Of a stretch of 64,000 nucleotides of DNA, positions 23,236 to 34,720 are shown piece after piece. The notes under the pieces were generated by a model. It ran no database searches and was not told the origin of the DNA. It saw only the letters and a program-made list of their open reading frames with translations. The stretch comes from Akebia trifoliata (Eukaryota; Streptophyta; Magnoliopsida; Ranunculales; Lardizabalaceae). Where the stretch lies: positions 10,340,248 through 10,404,247 of the forward strand of contig CM030710.1 of assembly GCA_017979445.1 (NCBI GenBank). The letters run 5' to 3'. The position numbers and the translations under genes were made by a program. How positions within the stretch are numbered: the first letter of the stretch is position 1; each line of letters begins with the position of its first letter.

Positions 23236-26200
23236 TAGATCTACTACCCAAGGTAAGTAAATTTATGTTCATAAAATAAATTCTTCACTTAAAGAATTAA
23301 TATCGTATGAATTATGACATAAGATGTTTTTCCTTTTTTATTTCTTAACAAAGTTTCAAATAATGAGGAAGTGCGAGGATTAAACCAGGATTTGGAGAGC
23401 GATCATGAGGCATTACATATTTCTTTAGGTGTGTTTTAATATCTTCATATATATTTCTTCCATTTTTATTACTCATAAGTCTTACAGTTCTTTGTTTGCT
23501 ATGTAACTCCATTTGCAGAGTTTGGTGGTTTAACTATCAAGAAGTTTGTTAAAAATACATGATGCTAGAATATGGATTTTGTCTCTAGGTGAGAGCTTTT
23601 GCTTTATAAAATTACTTGTTCAACCATTAGTTGATTTATGAGTACAAAAATCACATATCCAATCTAAAAGTCAAAAATTTATTTTTTCACTAATCGTATT
23701 ACATATATCCAACCTATAGAAAAATATATGTGAAAGTCACTATAAAAAGATATATGTAAAGATTATATTCATACATTCTTAAAAACAAACATGGTAATAA
23801 TGGTAGGAAATTACCTGAAAAATGTCATATCTCTTCTACACATACTTACAGATCTTGAAAATTTGATATATGGGCTTGTGATTTTAGTATCATAATAATT
23901 ATCATGTTTTTTTTTTTTTTTAATCTTTTGTATTCAAAGGATATTGGTTACTATTTTTTAGATCATTTAAATTTGAATTATGGGCCTGAGATTTCAGCAT
24001 AATAATAACTATTATGTTTTGTATCTTTTGGGTGCCATACTTTTTTTTTCTCTCTCTTCATTTATCTATTCAATTACTTGGATGAATTCTTTAAGGTTTA
24101 AAATACACAATCGCGTCAAGAAAATACTAAAATAATGATTTGGAAGATGATGACAAGCTACTAAAGAAAGATGAACATTTCTAAACTGACAAATATGTTT
24201 TAAAAAAAGGTTTGAAAAAATTTGAAACCATGAATGAATGAAAGAGAGATGAAATTGAGGAGTTATAACTTGGTATTAGGTTCTCAATTTCTATGTTGTA
24301 TTTTTCTAAATTTTTGGTTTGTTGTGGTGTTTGGTTCTTTCATCAAGAAATTCATTACTTAATCCTTTGATTGTTCTAAATTATTTTTCTTAATGTTTGA
24401 TTGATCGATCTTATTGATTATGTCAATGTTAGAGTATTTGATTTCATCTTCTAATGGAAAGTCTATGATATTTTATTGTTGAAACATATTACATTACTGA
24501 ATTTTCGAATGAAGTCTTACTTGGTTAATTGATTTGATTGAAACAAATCAGTTATTTGTACCTATTATGTTTATGTCACGTGAATCAAAACTCACATTTC
24601 CTAGCAAGTATGCAAATCTTGTTTGTTTTGGTTCTTGCTAGTAGCAATGAACCATGATGTGCATGACTTGGGTTAGTAATTCTAATTGAACTGAATTATT
24701 TTGTGTTTTTAACAAAATGTTTAAATAATAATTATTCCCAAGAATTTTGATGTGTCCATACTATTTTTTTTCTTATTGTTGGTGTAATTGCTTTTAATAT
24801 TTTCATTTCCATGTATTTGAGAGAGAAGTCTATTTAACATAATAATATCAAAGGGAAAAAAAAACCATCCTTAGATACAAAAAGATTTAATAGTGTGAAC
24901 GGTATTTAGTTAGCAAAACAAGGAGAAAATGGTCAGGTTGTATCTCTTTCTTACCTAAAGAATTGAATTTGACTTTCATATAAGCTATATCAGTATGTCA
25001 TAATTCAATTCTATATGAAAAGTTTAATTGGGTTGAAAAATGTCAAAAATTCCAAAAGTTAATGTATTAAAGTTTCAAAGTATACTGACAGAGGACACTA
25101 CAATCGTCTTATCATCCCTTAAGTTTCAACTAGTTTGGGACGGATTTCTCTGGAAAAGGTATGAAAGATTTAAGTCACATGGAGATAAATGTAAAATTCT
25201 TTAACAATGAAGGAATGAATTTGGTCTATCGATATATTTCACAAAACATACTGAAACTTGTGGAATTTTGAAACACATTTTAGATTTTCATTTTTTCCTT
25301 GCATATTATGGCTACTCGGTCCAATGAGTTGAAGTAACTATAATACCCACATGTCAATTTCAATCATTTTAATTGTTGAGTAGGACAGGTGTGGCATCCC
25401 ATTTGGTAGTTTCATAGCATTGATTTGAAGCCATGCCATTAGTTGAGCCCATATTGACTCGTAACATTGACTACCAATGAGTCAACGATCACACATTGCA
25501 TATGTACAATGCTACAACCTTTTTGGTCAATTCATTGAATAGCTCAATTCTACCACTTTATAAAGGGTTAGCTACATTTCAATTGTATAAGAATTTTTTA
25601 TTAATAAGTTTTGTGGCTTGAAACTAGTCCAGACTCCTTAAGTACTGGGTTTCATTTCAATTAGAGTTAACATTGTATTTGTCTCAGGCATACAAATGCT
25701 CCAAATATTATGTTTAAAGATTGATTTTATTTGCATGTAGTGCAGCAAGTTTATACTTCAAATATTTAACAGTGGGTATCATATTTTACAACAAATAAGA
25801 AGGTTAGACATGTACATCAACTCTAATCGACAAAATGTCTCTAAAGTCGAGCATATTACAATATTAGGAGAAAAAAAAAAAACTTAAGAAAATACATAAA
25901 CAAACTTTCCTAGAAAATACATAAATAAGTTTTTGTCTAATATTCAATGATCAATGATCTATCAAGTTTAAAGAAAATACATAATCAGAAATAGAGAAGA
26001 GAAAAAAACAACTAAAGAAACTAAAAAATAGGATTTGAGCTTCTTGCATCCATTCTAATGTTTCATTTAGGGAATTTATATTCAAATCCATAACAGATAT
26101 CCTTATCTTCAATAAAATACCTTTCAGCCTCTTCTTATGATCCAAATAACTTATGATAGGCTCCACGGTAGCCATTTATATATCTATGACATTCTTTCTA

Positions 26201-27130
26201 TGTAGTAAAAATACTAGTCCTTCGTTCTACAAAAAATCACATAAAATATGATCATTCTAAAAGTAAAACATATAAAATCAAATTAAATTATTTATCAAGA
26301 TTTCCTAAAAATATAATAAAAAATAACTTGATAGTTGAAGTCTCAATTAAATTTTGAAACTCATCGGTTGAGATTAAAGTGATAATCCATTGAGTTTTGG
26401 CTTGAGCTTTTTAGAATTGTGTATCATTCCAAAGACAACAATCAAGAAAAAAATTTAAAGAAAACTATTAAACACATATAGCAACTGTAGTTATGGTTTC
26501 AACTTAAGTTATCCATTTGGGATTGTCTTTTAATTCAATGAAATTATAGCAATTGTAGTTATGGTTTCTTCTTCTTATTATTATTTTTGTAACCTTAAGT
26601 TCCTTGAAGACACTTGTGTTGCATAATATAAGTCTGCAAACTATGTAATATGTTATCACAATTTAGTAGAACAAGAAGTAAATTAATCATCCCATTTTAC
26701 TATTAAAATGCCTAGCATTATTATTTTATTTAGCTTCAATTATTTTACAAATAAAAATAAAAATAAACACATTCGTTGTAACTTTGAGATTCAATCATGC
26801 TTCTTACCCATTAACAAAGATGATATTTTCTAGGGATATTTTTATTTGTAAATTAAGTTAATGAAATTGGAAATGAATTTTTTTTTAGATCACAAAATCT
26901 CACAAAGATGACTTGAAGTCAATTAATTTTAGAGATAGAGGACAATTGAGAGTTGGGGGGTTAGGGTTTAAAGAGAGAGGAAGACATAGAGACAGATAGA
27001 CCAAAAGAGATAAAGAGAGAGATAATTGTATTTGGAGAGAGAGTACGAGAGAAAGAGTGATCTTCACACTTCAATGAACCACCATCTTAGTGTGGTAGGT
27101 TCAACTCTTCAATTTTCAATCAATGGTTAT
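23236..27130. other. Unassigned AT-rich interval
   Basis: No protein family, RNA gene or clear terminal repeats were recognised on either strand. Short open frames (for example 25951-26175, minus) have no family signature. GA-rich runs occur at 26930-27065. Confidence 0.5.
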
Positions 27131-27135
27131 GGTTT

Positions 27136-27137
<2 letters not shown>

Positions 27138-27177
<40 letters not shown>
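27138..27177. repeat. (TG)n microsatellite
   Basis: Twenty uninterrupted TG dinucleotides. A compound (CA)n(TA)n tract follows at about 27497-27533, directly abutting the first hairpin MITE. Confidence 0.95.
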
Positions 27178-27182
<5 letters not shown>

Positions 27183-27489
27183 GAGAAGATGAGTAGGTTC
27201 AACAATGATTTTTAGGGTTTTATGTGTGAGAGAAGACGAATAGGTTTTGACTTCGTTGATCTGAGAGAGAGAAAAAATGAGAGATTTATTTTATTATTAT
27301 TTATTTATTTTAAGTTTTGTCGAGGGAGGTATTTGTAATGACCATTTCTAACAATTATAGTATATAACAGCTATCTCCTTTGATTTCAATTTAAAAATCA
27401 AATATGAACTGTTGAAGCACCCTAGATCTAACGTCCTTCGTGTTTTGTTTTTACACATATTTTCACATATGTCCGTCAAATGACCCCCA

Positions 27490-27533
<44 letters not shown>

Positions 27534-27911
27534 GGGTCCCGTTCGGCACCCAACCATTTACCCAACCGTTTGCCCAACATGTTTTGTCCTATATGGGTTA
27601 GAAGTCTTGGAATAAGCTGATTTTTTATGAGGATGATATCTATGGTGAGGAAATCATCCTCGCCAAAAATCAGCCCATTCCAAAACTTCTAACCCCATCA
27701 AAAATGATTTACAAAAACTGGACGGTCCACGATTTTTCAACTTGTAAACATGAGGTTAGAAGTTTTGGAATGGGCTGATTTTTGGTGAGGGTGATCTTCG
27801 AACCATAGAAATCATCCTCACCAAAAATCAGCCCATTCCAAAACTTTTAACCCATGTACGACAAAATGTGTTGGGCAAATGGTTGGGTAAATGGTTAGGT
27901 GCTGAACATTT

Positions 27912-27913
<2 letters not shown>
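27534..27913. mobile_element. Hairpin MITE copy 1 (arm type A)
   Basis: Termini GGGTCCCGTTCGGCACC and, from the right, GGAAATGTTCAGCACC. The arms carry 'caaccatttacccaacc.tttgcccaac' in matching inverted copies. Inside are two roughly 85-bp palindromes ('ttttggaatgggctgattttt' + 'ggtgagg.tgatc' mirrored) separated by a central block with 'gtttacaaaaa.tggacggtcc' and 'ttgtaaac'. Flanked by (TA)n. Confidence 0.9.
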
Positions 27914-27944
<31 letters not shown>

Positions 27945-27948
<4 letters not shown>

Positions 27949-28325
27949 CCCGTTCGCCACCCTTAGTTTTACCACACACTTTAACAAACGCGTTTTGTCT
28001 TACATGGGTTAGAAGTTTCGGAATGAGCTGATTTTTGGTGAGGATGATCTCTATGGTGAGGAGATCATCCTCACCAAAAATCAGCTCATTCCAAAACTTC
28101 TAACCCCATCAAAATTGATTTACAAAAATTGGACGGTCCACGATTTTTCAACGTGTAAACATGGGGCTAAACATTTCGGAATGGGCTGATTTTTGGGGAG
28201 GATGATCTTCTAATCATAGAGATCATCCTCACCAAAAATCAGCTCATTCCAAAACTTCTAACCCATGTAGGACAAAAAATGTTTGTTAAAGTGTGTGGTA
28301 AAACTTAGGGTGCTGAACATTTCCC
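27945..28325. mobile_element. Hairpin MITE copy 2 (arm type B)
   Basis: Termini GGGTCCCGTTC and, from the right, GGGAAATGTTCAGCACCC. The arms carry 'taagttttaccacacactttaacaaac' in inverted copies. Same two palindromes and same central block orientation as copy 1. Embedded in (TA)n. Confidence 0.9.
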
Positions 28326-28337
28326 ATATATATATAT

Positions 28338-28716
28338 GGAGTAGCGTTCAATGGCCAACAGTTTGGCAAACATTTTGGCCAACACATTTTTCAAAACATG
28401 CGTTAGAGATCTTGGAATGGGCTGATTTTTGGTGAGGATGATCTCTATGGTGAGGAGATCATCATCACCAAAAATCAGCCCATTCCAAAACTTCTAACCT
28501 CATCAAAAATGGTTTACAAAAAATGGATGGTTCACGATTTTTCAACTTGTAAAATGGGGCTAGAAGTTTTGGAATGAGCTGATTTTGGTGAGGATGATCT
28601 CCTCACCGTAGAGATCATCCTCACCAAAAATCAGCCCATTCCAAGATCTCTAACCCATGTTTTGAAAAAGTGTTTGCCAAAATGTTTGCCAAACTGTTGG
28701 CCACGGATAGGGACCC
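28338..28716. mobile_element. Hairpin MITE copy 3 (arm type C)
   Basis: Left GGAGTAGCGTTCAATGGCC, right (reverse complement) GGGTCCCTATCCGTGGCC. The arms carry 'ggccaacagtttggcaaacattttggc' in inverted copies. Core modules as in copy 1. Close relative at 32035-32413. Confidence 0.9.
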
Positions 28717-28724
28717 ATATATAT

Positions 28725-29102
28725 GGGTCCCGTTCAGCAACAAACATTTTGGCAAACATTTTGGCAAAACATTTTTCAAAACATGGGTTAGAGGTTTTAT
28801 AATGGGCTGATTTTTGGTGAGGGTGATCTCTATGGTGATGAGATCATCCTCACCAAAAATCAGCCCATTCCAAAACTTCTAGCCCCAATTTACAAGTTGA
28901 AAAATCGTGGACCGTCCATTTTTTGTAAACCATTTTTGATGGGGTTAGAAGTTTTGGAATGGACTGATTTTTGGTGATGATCATCTCCTCACCGTAGAGA
29001 TCATCCTCACCAAAAATCAGCCCATTCCAAAACCTCTAACCTATGTTTTGAAAAATGTTTTGCCAAAATGTTTGCCAAAATGTTTGTTGCTGAACATTTC
29101 CC
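28725..29102. mobile_element. Hairpin MITE copy 4 (arm type D, centre inverted)
   Basis: Termini GGGTCCCGTTCAGCAAC and, from the right, GGGAAATGTTCAGCAAC. The arms carry 'aaacattttggcaaa' repeats. The central block is reverse-complemented relative to copies 1-3 although the outer termini keep the same polarity. Confidence 0.9.
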
Positions 29103-29111
29103 TATATATAT

Positions 29112-29166
29112 ACTACCTATAATGGCCAAACCTAGGATTAGAAAATAAAAATTATATATATTAAAA

Positions 29167-29228
<62 letters not shown>

Positions 29229-29280
29229 TAATATATAAAATTTTTATTTTCTAATCCTAGGTTTGGCCATTATAGGTAGT
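29112..29280. mobile_element. Foldback element with 40-bp perfect arms around (TA)n
   Basis: 'actacctataatggccaaa' continuing through 'cctaggattagaaaataaaaa' is mirrored exactly at the other end, with an A-tract and about 48 bp of pure (AT)n between. It is unrelated in sequence to the neighbouring hairpin MITEs. The (AT)n core makes a near-continuous palindrome. Confidence 0.8.
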
Positions 29281-29289
29281 CACATGTTG

Positions 29290-29480
29290 GATCTCAATAA
29301 TGTCCTCTCAAACTTTCTCACACATTAAAAAAATACTTGATCTCTAAATGCTTATTACTCTTTATCATCCTCTTATTCTTTACATACTTGGTCAAAGCTT
29401 CATTGTCACAATAAATGACTAATGGCATGTGGATAGGATCCACAACACCCATCTCTACCATGAAAATCCTCAGTTATAAA
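29290..29480 (-). pseudogene. Ty1/Copia RNase H fragment
   Basis: The minus strand reads MVEMGVVDPIHMPLVIYCDN, then EALTKYVKNKR, SNKHLEIKYFFNV. This matches the Copia RNase H layout (YCDN...A...N...RSKHIEI.YHF). It ends with a frameshift and stop. There is no RT portion next to it, so this is an isolated decayed piece. Confidence 0.6.
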
Positions 29481-30653
29481 GTCTGTCGAGTAGTTTCATA
29501 GCAACCGATGCACCTTATTCTCTAAGAATGTATGATAGAAGAATTTTGAGTTTCTATTATTTTGAATGTGCTAGCATCAACAATACATAATTGTATATTA
29601 AATTAGAAAGTAATTTAATGAAAGAAAAAGATGGCATGACAATAGAAGTATTATAAAAAAATGGGTGCTCTAGCACCAACCTAACAAAATTGTATATCAA
29701 GTTATTAGAAGTAAAAGACACCTTAAAAAGAACTCAATATACCTGCAAGAAAAATCAGAATTGTTGTTGAGAAAATTAAAATAACCCTCTCCCTAAATCA
29801 TACTTAAATCTTTCATGCTTTCTCAAAAAATAGTTTACAAAATATGTCTTTAATCTATTTTGTAAAAATTAGATTTGAGGTTTTGATAATTTCTCCCAAA
29901 CCCAACTCTGTATTTACTTTTAGGGTCCAACTAGTTGCACACGAACCATGAAAAATAAATTTTTTTTTACAACATCTATTTTAACCTACTAATTGCACTT
30001 TACCATCTATAATGTTAATATTTAGGTTATTTACCTTCTTGTGACTTCATCTTCTTTTCTTGTGTAAATTGTAAACATTATTTCTTACAAAAATTATTGA
30101 ACCAACAATGATTTATGTGAGAATACTTATTGAAGAAGAAGAACGAAAATCAAAAATCAAAGGAGTGCAATATTTTTACTTTAATTTTGAATGCAATCAT
30201 CCCAATGGAGTGCAAAAGAAAATTTTTAAGTGATGGAATGCAATTGATAGCAGGTGGTGTGCTAGTAATTGGTCCCTACTTGTATTTTTTATCGTAAACC
30301 GACTCCAAAATCCATTGCTTTTACTAGAATCTTGAAAAGAATCGATCTCGTTCTAAATATAGAAATAATTTATTGAAAAAATCACTGAAATTCTATAATT
30401 CATAAGTTATATTCTTGATTCAGACGAGAGTTGGTGATCAATCGTTAGAGAGAGAGAGAGAGAGAGCAAAAATAAAAATTAAAAGTAACATAAATAGATG
30501 TTCAAAATTTCAAAATCATCATAAATCAACATGTATGAAATGCATAAAGAATTAAGAATGATCTCAAAGTATGACTAATGAGTATTATTATAAATGGAAA
30601 TATAAAAAATCGAAAGACAAGAGCAGAGAGAGAGAGAGACATATATATATATA

Positions 30654-30888
30654 GGGTTGGGATCCTTTAACTCCTAAGAATTACTGGGAAAAAAACACAT
30701 GATCCCTACCCTTAAAACACAAAATCCAATGGTTCAGATTTATGAGTGTCTTGATAACACAAATCTCAGAGATACTTATCCTGATGACAAATCTCAACAA
30801 TTGGATTTTGCATTTAAATGATTGGGATCATATGTTTTTTTCATGAGTCAATCTCAGGAGTCAAGGGATCTTGACTCTTAAGATTGAT

Positions 30889-30890
<2 letters not shown>
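30654..30890. mobile_element. Foldback MITE in (TA)n, GGGTTGGGATCC type
   Basis: The left half ('ggatcctttaactcctaaga', 'acacatgatccctacc', 'caaaatccaatggttcagattt') is mirrored by the right half ('gatcccttgactcctgaga', 'acatatgatcccaatc', 'caaaatccaattgttgagattt' in reverse complement). The whole element is therefore one imperfect hairpin. Flanked by (TA)n on both sides. Confidence 0.8.
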
Positions 30891-30927
<37 letters not shown>

Positions 30928-31202
30928 ATGCACCAACCCCTGACAAGATCCGATCGGATATAACCCAAGAGTAATTAGAAGAGTGGCTTAAAAGCTCCTT
31001 TAAGCCATTCAATTTCCTTCATTTGCACTGCTGCTACTCAAGATTCTTCCCCTAGTCGAATATGAAAATCCTAGAATAGGAGATAAAAATTGACTTTCAT
31101 TGCACGAATTTTACTTTTCAGGTCAGGTAAGAAACTACTTTTTGAGCTAAAACTTTAAACTAAAAAGATCGATTATTCAATTTTTTTAGGTATATATATA
31201 TA

Positions 31203-31568
31203 GGGAAATGTTTAGCACCAAACATTTTGGCAAAACATTTTTCAAAACATGGGTTAAAAGTTTTGGAATGGGCTGATTTTTGGTGAGGATGATCTCTACG
31301 GTGAGGAGATCATCATCATCACCAAAAATCAGCCCATTCTAAAACTTCTAACCCCATCAAAAATGGTTTACAAAAAATGGACGGTCCACGATTTTTGAAC
31401 TTGTAAACATGGGGCTAGAAGTTTTGGAATGGGCTAATTTTTGGTGATGATCTCCTCACCATAGAGATCATCCGCACCAAAAATCAGTCCATTCCAAAAC
31501 TTCTAACCCATGTAGGACAAAAATGGTTGGCTAAAATGTTGGCCAAAATGTTTGGTGCTGAACGGGAC

Positions 31569-31570
<2 letters not shown>
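31203..31570. mobile_element. Hairpin MITE copy 5 (arm type D variant)
   Basis: Left GGGAAATGTTTAGCACCAAAC, right GGGTCCCGTTCAGCACCAAAC (reverse complement), so the terminal polarity is opposite to copies 1-4. Two palindromes and the central block 'tggacggtccacga' are present. A 59-bp (TA)n tract follows. Confidence 0.9.

Positions 31571-31629
<59 letters not shown>
31571..31629. repeat. (TA)n tract between MITE copies 5 and 6
   Basis: Pure AT dinucleotide run of about 59 bp, joining two hairpin MITEs directly. Confidence 0.95.
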
Positions 31630-31631
<2 letters not shown>

Positions 31632-32009
31632 ATCCGGTTCAAACGACAACCATTTCAACACACATATAGACAACGTGTTTTGTCTTATATGGGCAAAAAT
31701 GTTTGGAATGGGCTGATTTTTTGTGAGGATGATCTCTGTGGTGAGGAGATCATCCTTGCCAAAAATCAGCTCATTCCAAAACTTCTAGACCGTCCAATTT
31801 TTGTTGAAAAATTATAGACCGTCCAATTTTTGTAAATCAATTTTGATGGGGTTACAAGTTTTGGAATGGGATGATTTTTTGTCAGGATGATCCCCTCATC
31901 ACAGAGATCATCCTCACAAAAAATCAGCTCATTCCAAACATTTTTGCCCATATAAGACAAACACGTTGTCTATATGTGTGTCGCAATGTGTGTTGCAGGA
32001 ACCCGACCC
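31630..32009. mobile_element. Hairpin MITE copy 6 (arm type E, centre inverted and rearranged)
   Basis: Termini GGATCCGGTTC and GGGTCGGGTTC. The arms share 'acacatatagacaacgtgttt'. The palindromes use the 'tatgggcaaaaatgtttgg' variant. The inverted centre contains a duplicated 'agaccgtccaatttttgt'. Confidence 0.85.
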
Positions 32010-32034
<25 letters not shown>

Positions 32035-32040
<6 letters not shown>

Positions 32041-32413
32041 CGATCAATGGCCAACAGTTTGGCAAACATTTTGGCAAACACATTTTTCAAAACATGGGTT
32101 AGAGGTCTTGGAATGGCCTGATTTTTGGTGAGGATGATCTCTATGGTGAGGAGATCATCATCACCAAAAATCAGCCCATTCCAAAACTTCTAACCTCATC
32201 AAAAATGGTTTACAAAAAATGGACGGTTCACGATTTTTCAACTTGTAAAATGGGGCTAGAAGTTTTGGAATGAGCTGATTTTTGGTGAGGATGATCTCCT
32301 CACCGTAGAGATCATCCTCACCAAAAATCAGCCCATTCCAAGACCTCTAACCCATGTTTTGAAAAAGTGTTTGCCAAAATGTTTGCCAAACTGTTGGCCA
32401 CGGATAGGGACCC
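32035..32413. mobile_element. Hairpin MITE copy 7 (arm type C)
   Basis: GGGTAGCGATCAATGGCCAAC at left and GGGTCCCTATCCGTGGCCAAC from the right. Nearly the same as copy 3 through arms and core, which suggests a recent duplication or shared source. Confidence 0.9.
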
Positions 32414-32425
32414 ATATATATATAT

Positions 32426-32799
32426 GGGGTCTCGTTCGGCATCCTACACTTTACCCTATGCTTTACCCTACGTGTTTTGTCCTACATGGGTTATAAGTTT
32501 TGGAATATGCTGATTTTTGGTGAGGATGATCTCTATAGTGAGGAGATCATCCTCATCGAAAATCAGCTCATTCCAAAACTTCTAATCCCATCAAAAATAG
32601 TTTACAAAAAATGGACGGTCCACAAATTTTCAACTTGTAAACATGGGGTTAGAAATTTGGGAATGGGCTCATTTTTTGTGAGGATGATCTTATAACCGTA
32701 GAGATCATCCTCAGCAAAAATCGACTCATTCCAAAACTTCTAACCCATGTAGGACAAACACATGTTGGGTAAAGTGTAGGGTAAAGCTTAGGGTGGGGA

Positions 32800-32800
<1 letters not shown>
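32426..32800. mobile_element. Hairpin MITE copy 8 (arm type F)
   Basis: Left GGGGTCTCGTTCGGCATCC. The arms carry 'cctacactttaccctatgctttaccctac', mirrored at right as 'tgttgggtaaagtgtagggtaaagcttaggg'. The outermost right terminus has decayed. Core modules are present, including 'tggacggtccac'. Confidence 0.85.
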
Positions 32801-32826
<26 letters not shown>

Positions 32827-32830
<4 letters not shown>

Positions 32831-33194
32831 CCCGTTCAGCAACAAACATTTTGACAAACATTTTGGCAAAACATTTTTCAAAACATGGGTTAGAGGTTTT
32901 GGAATGGGCTGAGTTTTGGTAAGGATGATCTCTACGGTGAGGAAATCATCCTCACCAAAAATCAGCCCATTCCAAAACTTCTAGCCCCAGTTTACAAGTT
33001 GAAAAATCGTGGACCGTCCATTTTTTGTAAACCATTTTTGATGGAGTTAGAAGTTTTGGAATGGGCTGATTTTTGGTGATGATGATCTCCTCACCGTAGA
33101 GATCATCTTCACCAAAAATCAGCCCATTTCAGAATCTCTAACTCATGTGGTTTGAAAAATGTTTTGCCAAAATGTTTGTTGCTGAACATTTCTC
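32827..33194. mobile_element. Hairpin MITE copy 9 (arm type D, centre inverted)
   Basis: Same architecture as copy 4: GGGTCCCGTTCAGCAAC left, GAGAAATGTTCAGCAAC right (reverse complement), 'aaacattttggcaaa' arms, central block inverted relative to the termini. Confidence 0.9.
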
Positions 33195-33211
33195 ATATAT
33201 ATATATATATA

Positions 33212-33592
33212 GGGTCGAGTTCTGTATACCCCTATTACGACTCACATTGCGACACACCGTTTTGTCTTATATGGGCAAAAATGTTTGGAATGGGCTGATT
33301 TTTTGTGAGGATGATCTCTATGGTGAGGAGATCATCTTTTCCAAAAATCAGCTCATTATGAAACCTCTAGCCCCATGTTTACAAGTTGAAAAATTTTAGA
33401 CCGTCCAATTTTTGTAAATCAATTTTGATGGGGTTATAAGTTTTGGAATGGGATGTTTTTTTGCCAGGATGATCCCCTCATCACAGAGATCATCCTCACA
33501 AAAAAATCAGTCCATTCCAAACATTTTTGCCCATATAAGACAAACGGTGTGCCGCAATGTGAGTCGTAATAGGGGTCGTAATAACGTTATCC
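33212..33592. mobile_element. Hairpin MITE copy 10 (arm type G, centre inverted)
   Basis: Left GGGTCGAGTTCTGTATACCC. The arms share 'cctattacgactcacattgcg.cacac'. The palindromes use the 'tatgggcaaaaatgtttgg' variant seen in copies 6 and 13. Confidence 0.85.
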
Positions 33593-33608
33593 ATCTATAT
33601 ATATATAT

Positions 33609-33805
33609 GGGAAATGTTCAGCAACAAACATTTTGGCAAAACATTTTTCAAAACATGGGTTAGAGGATTTGGAATGGGCTGATTTTTGGTGAGGATGATC
33701 TCTACACCGTAGAGATCATCCTCACCAAAAATCAGCCCATTCCAAAGCCTATAACCCATGTTTTGAAAAATGTTTTGCCAAAATGTTTGTTGTTGAACGG
33801 GGCCC
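33609..33805. mobile_element. Hairpin MITE copy 11: single-hairpin short form
   Basis: Only 197 bp. Type D arms (GGGAAATGTTCAGCAAC left, GGGCCCCGTTCAACAAC right) enclose a single palindrome and no central block. It looks like a full copy reduced by recombination between its two internal palindromes. Confidence 0.9.
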
Positions 33806-33816
33806 TATATATATAT

Positions 33817-34339
33817 CCCACCCTAAGCTTTTTACCCTACACTTTACAAACGTGTTTTGTCCTACATGGGTTAGAAGTTTTGGAATGAGCTGATTTTTGG
33901 TGAGGATGATCTCCTCACCATAGAGATCATCCTCACCAAAAATCAGCCAATTCCAAAACTTCTAGCCCCATCAAAAATGGTTTACAAAAAATGGACGGTC
34001 CACGATTTTTCAACTCGTAAACATGGGGCTAAAAATTTCGGAATGGACTGATTTTTTGTGAGGATGATCTCTATGGTGAGGATATCATCCTCACCAAAAC
34101 TCAGCCCATTCTGAAATTTTTAGCCCCATGTTTACGAGTTTAAAAATCGTGGACCGTCCATGTTTTGTAAACCATTTTTTATGGGGTTAGAAGTTTTGGA
34201 ATGAGCTGATTTTTGGTGATGATGATCTCCTCACCATAGAGATCATCCTCACCAAAAATAAGCCCATTCCAAAACTTCTAACCCATGTAGGAAAAAACAC
34301 GTTTGTTAAAGTGTAGGGTACAGCTTAGGGTGAGGAACG
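33817..34339. mobile_element. Hairpin MITE copy 12: triple-hairpin long form
   Basis: About 523 bp with type F/B arms ('ccctaagctttttaccctacactttacaaacgtg' mirrored at the right). Three palindromes are separated by two central blocks in opposite orientation, so the entire element is one nested palindrome. Terminal bases are degenerate. Confidence 0.85.
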
Positions 34340-34352
34340 ATATATATATATA

Positions 34353-34720
34353 GGATGGCGTTATTACGACCCCCATTACGACTCACCATTTGTCTTATAT
34401 GGGCAAAAATGTTTGGAATGGGCTGATTTTTTGTGAGGATGATCTCTGTGATGAGGGGATCATCCTGGCAAAAAATCATCCCATTTCAAAACTTCTAACC
34501 CCATCAGAATTCATTTACAAAAATAGGACGGTCTAAAATTTTTTAACTTGTAAACATGGGGCTAGAAGTTTCATAATGAGCTGATTTTTGGCAAGGATGA
34601 TCTCCTTACCATAGAGATCATCCTCACAAAAAATCAGCCCATTCCAAACATTTTTGCCCATATAAGACAAAATGGTGTGTCGCAAAGGGGGTCGTAATGG
34701 GGGTCTACGAAACCCGACTC
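34353..34720. mobile_element. Hairpin MITE copy 13 (arm type G)
   Basis: Left GGATGGCGTTATTACGACCCC, right (reverse complement) GAGTCGGGTTTCGTAGACCCC. The arms share 'cccattacgac'. Central block forward, with 'aggacggtcta'. A GA-rich tract follows. Confidence 0.85.

Noticed and set aside
31527..31817. Open frames across the hairpin MITEs, with poly(Ile-Tyr) stretches
   Set aside because: They read through (TA)n and palindromes; both strands open because the DNA is self-complementary.
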